This document shows, in pieces, positions 45,643 through 53,378 of a DNA stretch of 64,000 nucleotides; the first letter of the stretch is position 1; every line of letters starts with the position of its first letter. This stretch comes from Pseudobdellovibrionaceae bacterium (lineage in GTDB: Bacteria > Bdellovibrionota > Bdellovibrionia > Bdellovibrionales > UBA1609), in assembly GCA_023898385.1 (NCBI GenBank), contig CP060220.1, positions 1 through 64,000 of the forward strand. Reading direction: 5' to 3'. Under the pieces are notes generated by a model. That model made no database searches. It worked only from the letters and a program-made list of their open reading frames with translations, and was not told the DNA's origin. The translations under genes were made by a program, and so were the position numbers.

Positions 45643-46860
45643 TGTAGACTGCGGTTGATGGTGTCAGTGACTTAGGCTGCCTTCATGGTTGTCTCACTTT
45701 GGGTATCGGCAGCCAATAATTTTTCTTTAGCCCCGGGTTTTAGCACTTGAGGGTACTGCAAGAGGTACTCGTTAGCAGACTTCCATCCGAGAGCTTTTCG
45801 GAGCCGCCAAGAGTTTTTCCATTGGCAATACTGTTCGAGGTATTCATTAAGCTGTTCGATGTTTTGCGGTCTTGCTCGATGGAACAACTCTTCATCGTCC
45901 ATGCGGTGTGAACGCTCTACAAGCCCGTTAAGCTCTTTTTCTCCTGGAGGTATGAGTCTGTGCCTGATGCCGTGTTCATCGCATAGTTCATCCAAAATAT
46001 GCGGCAAAGGATCGTCGATTCGTGAGACAAATTTATTCGTAAATTCCACGCCATTGTCTGTCTGAGTGCTGGTTATCCAAAAAGGCACTGCTCTTAGTAG
46101 TTCAATCATAAAGCGTTCAGTCTCCCAGTGACCATAACCTTCATAGGCCCTCTTAAACTCCCACCTCGATGCGTGATCAACGAAGTTATAGACGTAACAC
46201 TTCTTGCCGTTTTCAAGGAGCGTTGTTTGCCAATTAACATCGATCTGCGTGTGCACTCCTGGCAACTCTACCTTCACAACGGTGGTGTGGCTAGACGCCG
46301 GCTTTGCACGCCTCTTAGAGCCCACAAGGCCCGCGTTCTTCAAAAACCGATGGATACGATACAGTGACAGCTCCACTCCAAGGTAACGTTTGAGGTGGGC
46401 TTGTATCACCTCAGCGCCCCAACCACAGAGTTTGCGCCATCGCCTGATGTGATAAGCCGTCCAGCCAGTGATGTCCTGTGCTTGTCGCCCTGGTGCCTTT
46501 CTTGGCGTTAGTTTTCTGTGTCCACCCTCGAGGTAACTCTTTCTCCAGCGATAAACAGTACGGCCAGATTTACCGATTTCCAGACCCACAAGTTCATAGT
46601 CTAAGTCCGAAAGGTTGCCAGAATGTTCCCTTTTAGCTAGCTCTATCAACGCAAGTAGTCTCAAAGTGAGAATCTTATCTTTTTTTCGAAATTTCTTGGC
46701 TTCTCTTCGCAGTTTATCTAAATTAAGACGCATTGCTAACTCCTTGTTCTTCTTGGTGTTTCTTAATTTGAGACTTTAAATTTCACCAAGAAGACTTGGA
46801 GTTTTTCAAGTAAAATCAACGTTTCCCGCCATTTCACTGACAAAATCAACCGAAGCCTAA
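45643..46860 (-). mobile_element. IS481-like insertion sequence
   Basis: The left end starts TGTAGACTGCGGTTGAT and the right end read inward starts TTAGGCTTCGGTTGAT, with TGTCAGTGA shared by both. The 15-base AACCTTTGCGCCATC is present on both sides (45628-45642 and 46861-46875) as an intact target duplication, in the range known for IS481. The element holds one transposase gene. Confidence 0.88.
45672..46733 (-). CDS. DDE transposase, IS481 family
   Basis: 353 residues. N-terminal HTH (GKSGRTVYRWRKSYLEGG), then an rve core with catalytic D in HTQIDVNW, D in TQTDNGVEF and E in LNGLVERSHR. The frame looks complete, so the element may be active. The matching 15-base duplications suggest fairly recent insertion, about 20 bases upstream of the promoter-like site of the next gene. 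Confidence 0.92.
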   Translation of the reverse strand: MRLNLDKLRREAKKFRKKDKILTLRLLALIELAKREHSGNLSDLDYELVGLEIGKSGRTVYRWRKSYLEGGHRKLTPRKAPGRQAQDITGWTAYHIRRWRKLCGWGAEVIQAHLKRYLGVELSLYRIHRFLKNAGLVGSKRRAKPASSHTTVVKVELPGVHTQIDVNWQTTLLENGKKCYVYNFVDHASRWEFKRAYEGYGHWETERFMIELLRAVPFWITSTQTDNGVEFTNKFVSRIDDPLPHILDELCDEHGIRHRLIPPGEKELNGLVERSHRMDDEELFHRARPQNIEQLNEYLEQYCQWKNSWRLRKALGWKSANEYLLQYPQVLKPGAKEKLLAADTQSETTMKAA

Positions 46861-46879
46861 AACCTTTGCGCCATCATCC

Positions 46880-46906
46880 TCAAGATTTTGCTAGACGATC
46901 CGATAG
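46880..46906 (+). promoter_or_regulatory. candidate sigma-28 promoter for the second beta-helix lipoprotein
   Basis: TCAAG, 14 bases, TCCGATAG. The spacing is one short of the other sites. The IS ends just upstream. Confidence 0.4.
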
Positions 46907-46942
46907 ATAGTGAAGGCTTTTTCCATTTTAGAGGACAATAGA

Positions 46943-48730
46943 ATGCGAGCAGCTACAACCACATTGATACAGGCGACCTTGCGGGCATTGACCGGCCTGA
47001 CAGCTCTCCCTCTGCTGTTTGGCTGTCAACTTGCTAACAACGAAATCAATGGCAGCATTAAGTCCCCGCCTCAGACCCCCGGAAGCCCAAGTCCAGTTGT
47101 TCCTCAATTAAGCTACTCCGGGGTACCTGATTACTTTGTTGCAGGTCAAAATATTGCATCTTTAACACCAACAACAAACGTTGTTAGCGGAGGGATCTAT
47201 AGTGTTTCCCCGCCATTGCCTGCAGGCCTAGTATTAAATGAAGTCTCCGGTGCAATCTCAGGCGCTCCAACGAATGCATTTTCGCCAACAACATTCTCTC
47301 TCACATTGACTCACGATGGACAAACAGTAACTGACTCTATCGAGTTGGAAGCAGGCCTTTTATTTTTAGTCAATACTGTCAACGATACCAGCGACATTAA
47401 CCCAGGCGACGAAATTTGCGGTGATTTTTCTGGTGACTGTTCCGTCCGTGCAGCATTTGAGGAGGGGGCGGCGCTTTCTGATATTTTGGTTGTGGTCGAT
47501 GTTCCCGCGGGCAACTACGACTTGCCATCCAATCCTCTCACCATTAGCTCTCGAGTGATAATGAATGGTGCCGGACCCAGCCAAACGATCTTCGACGCCA
47601 ACCCTGATGCGTCTCCCATTGAACATGTCTTCATTATTGATGCCGTGGCGGAAGCCACCCTTAGAGGTTTTGCCGCGGTCAATGCCAATATAGTCAATGG
47701 CACTAACTTCTTAGGAATATTATATTTGGGATATGGAGGGGGCATCTATAGTCAAGCCGACACTCTGAATTTAGAAAACTGCGATGTCTCTGGACATCGT
47801 GACACGCCAGGTACTCTAACGACAACCATGGGCTTAGGAATTTATTCTGCTGGATCATATCTTAACGTTGATAACTGCACAATTGACGACAATGTGTCGT
47901 CGTTGTCCGCAGGAGTCGGGTTCGCAAATGGAGGAGCAGGCATTGCTCATTTCGGAATCACCCACATCAGAAACTCTGTGATCTCGAACAACACCATGCT
48001 CAATGCCAACGACTCGACAGGGGGAGGTTTATGGTTAGATGCGGCAACAATTGAGGACTCCCAGATATTTGGTAATCGGGCAAGACTACATGGCGCTGGG
48101 ATTAATGCCTCTAGTTTAACTTTGATTAATTCGCAAGTTTTTCTCAATGGCGGCAGTGGCATCGTGTTTGGGGCTGGCATACGATTAGGGAGTGGCGCCG
48201 TAAAAAATAGTGCTGTCTATGATAATTTTGGTGGCGATGCTGAAATTTACGGGGTCGATGGAACCATCGAGGTCAATAACTCCACCGTTTTTTCAAACAA
48301 TACGCCCTTTGCCATAATTTCTGATGATGCCCATTTTCAAATACTTCACAGCACATTGGTTACCGATGTGAGCGTTGCACTAAACACCTCTGGGACAGGT
48401 TCTGGTACACATACACTGGGCCATTCCATTGTACATGCTATTTCAGGGGACAGTTGTGGCAATGCTTCAAGAGTCACGTCTACAGGTTATAACATTATTA
48501 ACGATTTGACCTGCAACTTTTCTAGTGTTGGCGATGTGGAAAATATTGATCCTGAAGTGGGAGTCATTGCCAATAACGGCGGACCCACGTCCACCATGGC
48601 CATCAGTGCCACTAGCCCGGCTCGCAATGCCATTCCAGCTAGTAATTGCAACTTGTCGGTTGATCAAAGAGGCGAACCTCGTCCGATGGGAGGCGCATGC
48701 GACATTGGTGCGTTTGAATACGCTGAGTAG
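46943..48730 (+). CDS. lipoprotein with Ig-like and beta-helix domains (paralogue of 873-2699)
   Basis: 595 residues from MRAATTTLIQATLRAL. Lipobox LFGC with Cys28, then CQLANNEINGSIKS. An Ig-like segment (LPAGLVLNEVSGAISGAPTN), a CSLREA-like motif (SGDCSVRAAFEEGA), beta-helix repeats and a choice-of-anchor-Q-like tail (NNGGPTSTMAISATSPARNA). Same order as the 608-residue protein at 873-2699. GAGGA lies upstream of the chosen ATG. Confidence 0.88.
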   Translation: MRAATTTLIQATLRALTGLTALPLLFGCQLANNEINGSIKSPPQTPGSPSPVVPQLSYSGVPDYFVAGQNIASLTPTTNVVSGGIYSVSPPLPAGLVLNEVSGAISGAPTNAFSPTTFSLTLTHDGQTVTDSIELEAGLLFLVNTVNDTSDINPGDEICGDFSGDCSVRAAFEEGAALSDILVVVDVPAGNYDLPSNPLTISSRVIMNGAGPSQTIFDANPDASPIEHVFIIDAVAEATLRGFAAVNANIVNGTNFLGILYLGYGGGIYSQADTLNLENCDVSGHRDTPGTLTTTMGLGIYSAGSYLNVDNCTIDDNVSSLSAGVGFANGGAGIAHFGITHIRNSVISNNTMLNANDSTGGGLWLDAATIEDSQIFGNRARLHGAGINASSLTLINSQVFLNGGSGIVFGAGIRLGSGAVKNSAVYDNFGGDAEIYGVDGTIEVNNSTVFSNNTPFAIISDDAHFQILHSTLVTDVSVALNTSGTGSGTHTLGHSIVHAISGDSCGNASRVTSTGYNIINDLTCNFSSVGDVENIDPEVGVIANNGGPTSTMAISATSPARNAIPASNCNLSVDQRGEPRPMGGACDIGAFEYAE

Positions 48731-48775
48731 ATCCACGACTGACTTTTTAAACAGCTTGGCACCGCACTGTCGCCG
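48730..48775 (-). pseudogene. scrap of a GT2 glycosyltransferase gene
   Basis: Minus strand encodes QCGAKLFKKSV followed by VDL, matching 11 consecutive residues of the glycosyltransferase at 5033-5749. Nothing upstream continues the match. It lies directly at the 3' end of the lipoprotein gene. Confidence 0.4.
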
Positions 48776-48931
48776 CAAAAGGAAACCAGGTGCCGTGGTG
48801 CCCCCTGGCGGGCGATCTTCGTTCCGCTATTATGGGTTATTTTAAAAAGCCAAGTAGTTTAAATTATTTTAATATTTCTATTTACTGGAGGACATCTTTT
48901 GGCGTTTCCGAGCCTGTTCTCTAGCTCGAAG

Positions 48932-48960
48932 TTGACATATATGTGCAATGTATGTATAAT
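48932..48960 (+). promoter_or_regulatory. perfect consensus sigma-70 promoter
   Basis: TTGACA, 17 bases, TATAAT. The predicted start of transcription falls on the A of the DUF4160 ATG at 48967, so the mRNA would be leaderless. The spacer holds repeats (ATATGTGCAATGTATG) that could serve as an operator. Confidence 0.8.
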
Positions 48961-48966
48961 GTAATA

Positions 48967-49203
48967 ATGCCGACGATCTTTGTTATTGGCCCATTTAAGA
49001 TCATCATAAATACAAAAGATCACCGGCCAGCCCATGTGCACTGTGTTGGACCAGGTGTTTTTGTGATTGTTGAAATTGTGACCCAAGAAGTGATTCGTAA
49101 TAAAGGGGTTTCTCCAAAGGATATTAAACGGCTGCAATTGTTTATTGAAGGAAACAAGGATGTCTTGATGAACGAATGGAGGCATTACCATGAAGAAGAA
49201 TAA
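48967..49203 (+). CDS. DUF4160 family protein (probable toxin-antitoxin member)
   Basis: 78 residues, MPTIFVIGPFKIIINTKDHR then PAHVHCVGPG, the DUF4160 signature. DUF4160 genes usually sit in two-gene modules with DUF2442 or ribbon-helix-helix partners and are suspected toxin-antitoxin parts. No ribosome site; see the promoter entry. It overlaps the next gene by 14 bases. Confidence 0.85.
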   Translation: MPTIFVIGPFKIIINTKDHRPAHVHCVGPGVFVIVEIVTQEVIRNKGVSPKDIKRLQLFIEGNKDVLMNEWRHYHEEE

Positions 49204-49432
49204 AGAATCTAAAAGTCTTTTAACAGATAAAGACATGAAGCCTGAAAATGTGAAAGCCAACATCACCATTCGCATTTCTGGTGAGTTGTTAAACGCTTAC
49301 CGCAAAGAGGCCGAAAAGCTTGGAATTGGTTATCAGACTTTGATGCAAATTAAGCTTAAAGAAGGACTGGATCATTCTCTTGAACGGCGGCTTGAAAAAC
49401 TTGAAAAGGCCTTGAAAACAAAGGCTGGCTAA
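49190..49432 (+). CDS. BrnA/CopG-like ribbon-helix-helix antitoxin
   Basis: 80 residues. VKANITIRISGELLNAYRKE and AEKLGIGYQTLMQIKLKEGL form an RHH DNA-binding fold like BrnA. Likely the antitoxin and autorepressor for the DUF4160 protein. It overlaps that gene. Confidence 0.78.
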   Translation: MKKNKESKSLLTDKDMKPENVKANITIRISGELLNAYRKEAEKLGIGYQTLMQIKLKEGLDHSLERRLEKLEKALKTKAG

Positions 49433-49434
49433 TG

Positions 49435-49545
49435 CCTTCGGCCCGACTTATCTTATTCGGGACTTAACACTTTTGTTCTAGACTTATCGTGGCAGCTCTC
49501 AACTCTACCCGTGGGAGCGTTCAGCTAGGGTTTTGGCTTTCTTAC
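49435..49545. repeat. diverged direct repeat R, right copy
   Basis: Partner of 45398-45510. It begins right after the RHH gene stop. Confidence 0.6.
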
Positions 49546-49555
49546 TTAATTTCAT
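49505..49555 (-). CDS. possible 16-residue ORF
   Basis: AAGGAG, 8 bases, ATG, then MKLSKKAKTLAERSHG and a stop, inside repeat R. The other R copy has lost this frame. It may be a residue of a larger gene. Confidence 0.25.
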   Translation of the reverse strand: MKLSKKAKTLAERSHG

Positions 49556-49600
49556 CGAGCGATCTCCTTAAGCGTTTCTTGCTTGTTTCGATCTCCTTCT

Positions 49601-49748
49601 GCGGTGTTTTTAAAGCAACAAAGCCCTGAGCGTTGGCAAGAGCTCAAAGAATTATCTCAGTTGTTAGCGGCTCCACTTTGAATCCACTGTTCAAGCGCGG
49701 CTTGCTCACTGGTGCTGAGATTTACAACGCCATTGATGTGGGTGTTGA
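49601..49748. repeat. 148-bp direct repeat, right copy
   Basis: Matches 45199-45346. It carries a fragment of the TPR gene 3' end (plus, stop at 49681) and the true 3' end of the haem lipoprotein gene. Confidence 0.92.
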
Positions 49749-50154
49749 TCGGAGTGCAACCGCTGACGCCCCCAAAGTTGTCCTCATAGTACTGACTGCT
49801 TACAACACCCATTAAATACGATTGGCTTGGGCTGCCGGCGGCCACATTAGACAACGAACCACAAGTGCCTGAATTCGATGCCCCGCCCACGGATTGAAAT
49901 AAACTGAAATAGCCAGTGCTGGTGGAAGAAAAATCCAGCGGGGCGCCTGCCACGTACCCCGATCCGCCAGGTTGGTGACAGCTGGCGCATTCAGTAGAAA
50001 ACAACTTCGAATACAGCGAAGAAAACGTGGGCTCCACATCTCCGGCCGTATTTAATGGGTCCGAGCAGCGGGCTAGTAAGAGCGTAAAAGCCAAGCCAAA
50101 AAAACCTTTAACTAAAAGCCAGCCATAATTTTGCAAAGAATGAGCGTTAGGCAA
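49657..50154 (-). CDS. haem c-type lipoprotein
   Basis: 165 residues from a TTG preceded by GAGGAGG. Signal peptide with lipobox-like LLLARC, then one CASCH haem-binding motif and C-terminal LSTSEQAALEQWIQSGA, typical of small c-type cytochrome domains in which a cap follows the haem. A distal Met ligand is not certain. In the ancestral order it was convergent with the TPR gene, with the two 3' ends overlapping by about 25 bases. Confidence 0.78.
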   Translation of the reverse strand: MPNAHSLQNYGWLLVKGFFGLAFTLLLARCSDPLNTAGDVEPTFSSLYSKLFSTECASCHQPGGSGYVAGAPLDFSSTSTGYFSLFQSVGGASNSGTCGSLSNVAAGSPSQSYLMGVVSSQYYEDNFGGVSGCTPINTHINGVVNLSTSEQAALEQWIQSGAANN

Positions 50155-50246
50155 AGACCCCTCCTCAATGGGATATATCAATACAGGTTTACTTATTTCA
50201 CTATGACGGTGCGTGCAATCCAAGAATTTTGTGTTAGAATTTCGTT

Positions 50247-51890
50247 ATGGGGCACTCATCTTTAGTTTTAGCCATCGCCGGTATCGCATTTTTTCTATTT
50301 GGAATGGGTTTTGCCAGTGACAATCTGCAAAAATTGGCGGCCAACCGTATTCGTGATTTGCTGACCACGCTGGGTGATCGCCCACTTTGGGGTGTGGTGG
50401 TGGGGATTTTAATGACAGTGGTCATTCAAAGCTCCGGGGCGGTGATGAGCTTATTGGTGGGCCTGGGGTCGGCCGGAGTGGTGACCTTAAGGCAGGTGAT
50501 GGGGATTATCATTGGTGCCGCTATTGGGACGACTTTTACAGTTCAACTATTAAGTTTAAATATTTCAAAATACGGTCTACCCCTGTTTGCGTTTTCTTTT
50601 ATTGTCTATTTTATCAGTAAAAAGCGCGTGGTTAGGCGTGTGATGAGCGTGTTCATGGGATTTGGTCTGCTGTTTTGGGGGCTAGATCTTATCGGAGTGG
50701 CCACTAGCGATTTGCGGGACGCTCGGTTTTTTGTCGATTTTTTAGATTACTTAAAGGCCAATCCTCTGGTTACGGTGTTAGTGACTTCAGTGTTTACCGC
50801 TGTGGTTCACAGTAGTGCGGCCACTATTGGATTTTCAATGTCTCTGGCGACAACGGGTTTAATCTCATTGTCTGACGCCATCTATTGGGTTTATGGGGCC
50901 AATATTGGAACTACGGCCACAGCCCTGATGGCTTCAACAGGTGGCAACTATGTGGGTCGCCAAGTGGCCTGGGCGCATTTTTTATTTAAAATTATAAGTG
51001 TAGGTATTTTCTACTTTGCCACTGATTTTTTTGCTCACCTTATTGATTTAGATAGCATTCAACGAAACGTAGCCAATGCCCACACGGCCTACAATATTAT
51101 TTCAGCAATTTTGTTTTTTCCATTTATCCATATCGGTGCCCGCGTAGTAGAAAAAATGTTTCCGCCCTTAGATTCAGAAAAAGAATTTTCAACAAAATTC
51201 CTAGAACGCGGCACCTATGAAAGTCCGTCGGTGGTCATGGCCCACGCCGAGCGCGAAGTCCTTCGCATGGGTGACATTGTGTATTCGATGGTTCGAGATT
51301 CACTTAAACTCTTTGAAAGGGAAGATCCGGACCTGTTTGAAAAAATCAAAAAACGCGACAACCGCGTGGACCTTTTAAACAAAGAGATAAGTCTGTATCT
51401 CACCTCTTTCATAGAAAATTCGGAGAGCCTGTTGCAGGGCCAGGTGATTCAAATAGTATCCTTTGCCGCCGACCTAGAGAGTGCCGCGGACGTGGTAGAC
51501 AATAGCTTGATTGAACTGGCCAACAAAAAGCACGCCTTAAAGCTTGAGTTCACAAAAGAAGCCTGGGAGGGCTTGCGCCACCTGCATAAACTGGTGGTTG
51601 AAGAAGTGGAGCTTTCACTCAGCGCCTTTCAGCGAAGGGACACCGAGCTGGCCTCAAAAGTTATTTACCTCAAGCGCGAGGTAAGGAAAGTGGAAAAAGC
51701 CCTGCGAGAGGGGCACTTTTCAAGACTCATAGAGGGCCGCCGCGAATCCATAAATACTAGCTCCATCCACCTTGATGTATTGCACGAATATCGCCGAATA
51801 GCCGGACTAGCGGCCAACCACGTGTACGGTGTCCTTAAAGACAACGATCCATACAACATTATGCCTCGTAGGGAACCCAACCAAACCTAA
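50247..51890 (+). CDS. Na/Pi cotransporter family protein with PhoU-like tail
   Basis: 547 residues. Repeated QSSGAV and HSSAATIG motifs mark the NptA/YjbB-type Na-phosphate symporter, with about nine membrane segments over residues 1-310. The C-terminal 200 residues are helical and PhoU-like. Probably imports or exports phosphate. Divergent from the haem lipoprotein gene. Confidence 0.92.
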   Translation: MGHSSLVLAIAGIAFFLFGMGFASDNLQKLAANRIRDLLTTLGDRPLWGVVVGILMTVVIQSSGAVMSLLVGLGSAGVVTLRQVMGIIIGAAIGTTFTVQLLSLNISKYGLPLFAFSFIVYFISKKRVVRRVMSVFMGFGLLFWGLDLIGVATSDLRDARFFVDFLDYLKANPLVTVLVTSVFTAVVHSSAATIGFSMSLATTGLISLSDAIYWVYGANIGTTATALMASTGGNYVGRQVAWAHFLFKIISVGIFYFATDFFAHLIDLDSIQRNVANAHTAYNIISAILFFPFIHIGARVVEKMFPPLDSEKEFSTKFLERGTYESPSVVMAHAEREVLRMGDIVYSMVRDSLKLFEREDPDLFEKIKKRDNRVDLLNKEISLYLTSFIENSESLLQGQVIQIVSFAADLESAADVVDNSLIELANKKHALKLEFTKEAWEGLRHLHKLVVEEVELSLSAFQRRDTELASKVIYLKREVRKVEKALREGHFSRLIEGRRESINTSSIHLDVLHEYRRIAGLAANHVYGVLKDNDPYNIMPRREPNQT

Positions 51891-52117
51891 AGGGGGAGGT
51901 GAGGGGTTCGCCAAATAAGTTAAAAAAGTTCTAAATCAAGTAAAAGGGGCGCATCAGGAAGGTGGCGATCATCCGATATCAGATATTGGGTTGGGCGGAT
52001 CAACCTGAGAGTGATTAGCCAAAACTCTGAACCAGCAGGGCTGGAGACACGTCAAAAAAAATCCGAACACCCAGAACCAAGACGGAAGTTAGTCGTTGTA
52101 GACACAGGGCAGGAGTG

Positions 52118-52307
52118 GAGAGAGAGGGAGGGAGGGCGGCTGAGGGGGGCCGGGAGCCATGGGATCGGCCATCACGATGTGCATTGCGTATCCGGGTTGC
52201 GGCACGCAAGTGACGCAATCCGAAGACGCAATGCGGCCACTCGTGCCGGCCGATCCCATGGCTCCCGGCCCCCCTCAGCCGCCCTCCCTCTCTCTCCATT
52301 CCGTTCG
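52118..52307. repeat. giant hairpin element, copy B
   Basis: The inner arms (52134-52170 and 52248-52284) are perfect inverted repeats. They extend outward through GAGAGAGAGGGAGG with one 4-base slip, then diverge. The 77-base centre (52171-52247) matches that of copy A at about nine of ten positions. In it GCATTGCGT/ACGCAATGC, GGGTTGC/GCAATCC and a CAC-GCAA-GTG top pair. The arms have no similarity to those of copy A. It occupies the 51891-52429 gap before zapA; the rest of that gap shows nothing else. Confidence 0.9.
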
Positions 52308-52429
52308 AACCAGCACCCCCAACCCTCCTTATCACTGATGCGGTGTTTCTGCAGGTGGAGAAGTCCTAGCTCCTTGGGTTCCCATAGGTTATTAATATTC
52401 TTTGAGAATTTTTCGGATTTTGAGGAATT

Positions 52430-52744
52430 GTGGAAGAGTCATCGAAAAACCTATATATGGTTGAAATCGCCGGCTTGCCAATGAAGTTGCGCTCGTCGCA
52501 TGACGAAGAAACAGTGAAGCAACTGGCCGCTATGGTTGATGAAAAAGTGAAAGAAGCCCTGGATATTGGAAAAAACGTATCTTTCCAAAACGCACTTTTA
52601 TTGGCCTCCCTACATATTGCCGAGGAGCTGATCATATTAAAAAGAACAGCTCTGGGCGAGTTAGATCGCATTGAATCACGAACCCAACAACTCCTCACTG
52701 ATCTGGAAGACTCTCCTGTAGCACGAATTAGATTAGATAACTAA
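52430..52744 (+). CDS. zapA: cell division protein ZapA
   Basis: 104 residues. VEIAGLPMKLRSSHDEETVK and the coiled-coil FQNALLLASLHIAEELI fit ZapA, which bundles FtsZ filaments. GTG start with GAGGA upstream. It is followed by the folate gene after 20 bases, as in the zapA-ygfA pair of other proteobacteria, but with no room for 6S RNA between. Confidence 0.88.
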   Translation: MEESSKNLYMVEIAGLPMKLRSSHDEETVKQLAAMVDEKVKEALDIGKNVSFQNALLLASLHIAEELIILKRTALGELDRIESRTQQLLTDLEDSPVARIRLDN

Positions 52745-52764
52745 TTCTAGGAAGAGTTTGAATT

Positions 52765-53376
52765 TTGACAGAAGACAGATCCTTAACTCCATTGCGAGAC
52801 AAGAGTGTTTTGCGAAAACACTATCAGAGAGTGCGCAACGATTTTGCGGCCACTCCTGAGGCCAAAGCGGCGTGTGCGCAACTGGTGACCCATCTTAGAA
52901 AAGTGTTACCAAACAAGGCAGGCCTTTGTGCGAGCTACCTGAATAAGAGCGGTGAGGCCAGCTTGGAGGACTTTCACCGTCAGCCTGAGGGTTGGCAGTT
53001 GGCAGTGCCTCGGGTCGATGGTGATGATCTGGATTTTTTCCTGTTCGATTCTGAGGCCGATATGCCGGTCAATCGTTGGGGAATTCGAGAGCCGCGCCCA
53101 GAGGGGTCGCAGGCTGTGGATTTGTCCCAGTGCCAAGTGGTTTTGGTGCCGGGTGTGGCCTTTGATATTTTTGGACATCGACTGGGGCATGGAAGGGGTT
53201 TCTATGATCGGGCGTTGGCCAAATATTCGGGTTTAAAAGTGGGTGTGGCTTTTGAAGTTCAAATTGATGAAAAGCCGTTGCCGGCAGATAGCCACGATGT
53301 GGTTATGGATTGGATTGTCACTGAAAAGCGAACGATTCAAACACAGCCGGCGGCAGGTGTTGAAAGGATGGTTTAA
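52765..53376 (+). CDS. ygfA: 5-formyltetrahydrofolate cyclo-ligase
   Basis: 203 residues. WGIREPRPEGSQAVDL, VLVPGVAFDIFGHRLGHGRG and FYDR are the family signature. It converts 5-formyl-THF to 5,10-methenyl-THF with ATP. TTG start with AGGAAGAG upstream. It lies 2 bases before rny. Confidence 0.93.
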   Translation: MTEDRSLTPLRDKSVLRKHYQRVRNDFAATPEAKAACAQLVTHLRKVLPNKAGLCASYLNKSGEASLEDFHRQPEGWQLAVPRVDGDDLDFFLFDSEADMPVNRWGIREPRPEGSQAVDLSQCQVVLVPGVAFDIFGHRLGHGRGFYDRALAKYSGLKVGVAFEVQIDEKPLPADSHDVVMDWIVTEKRTIQTQPAAGVERMV

Positions 53377-53378
53377 AA

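Noticed and set aside
37585..52307. Giant hairpins as integron attC sites or retron repeats
   Set aside because: attC sites have conserved ends and a variable middle; here the middle is conserved. No integrase or reverse transcriptase gene is in the window.
37585..52307. Giant hairpins as sequencing hairpin-adapter artefacts
   Set aside because: The outer parts of the arms carry substitutions and a 4-base slip, and the core shows paired changes, which an artefact would not. Raw reads would settle it.
52011..52484. ORFs through the second palindrome
   Set aside because: Same reason; the frame differs from that over copy A, so no protein is conserved.
52745..52764. 6S RNA between zapA and ygfA
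   Set aside because: The gap is only 20 bases.
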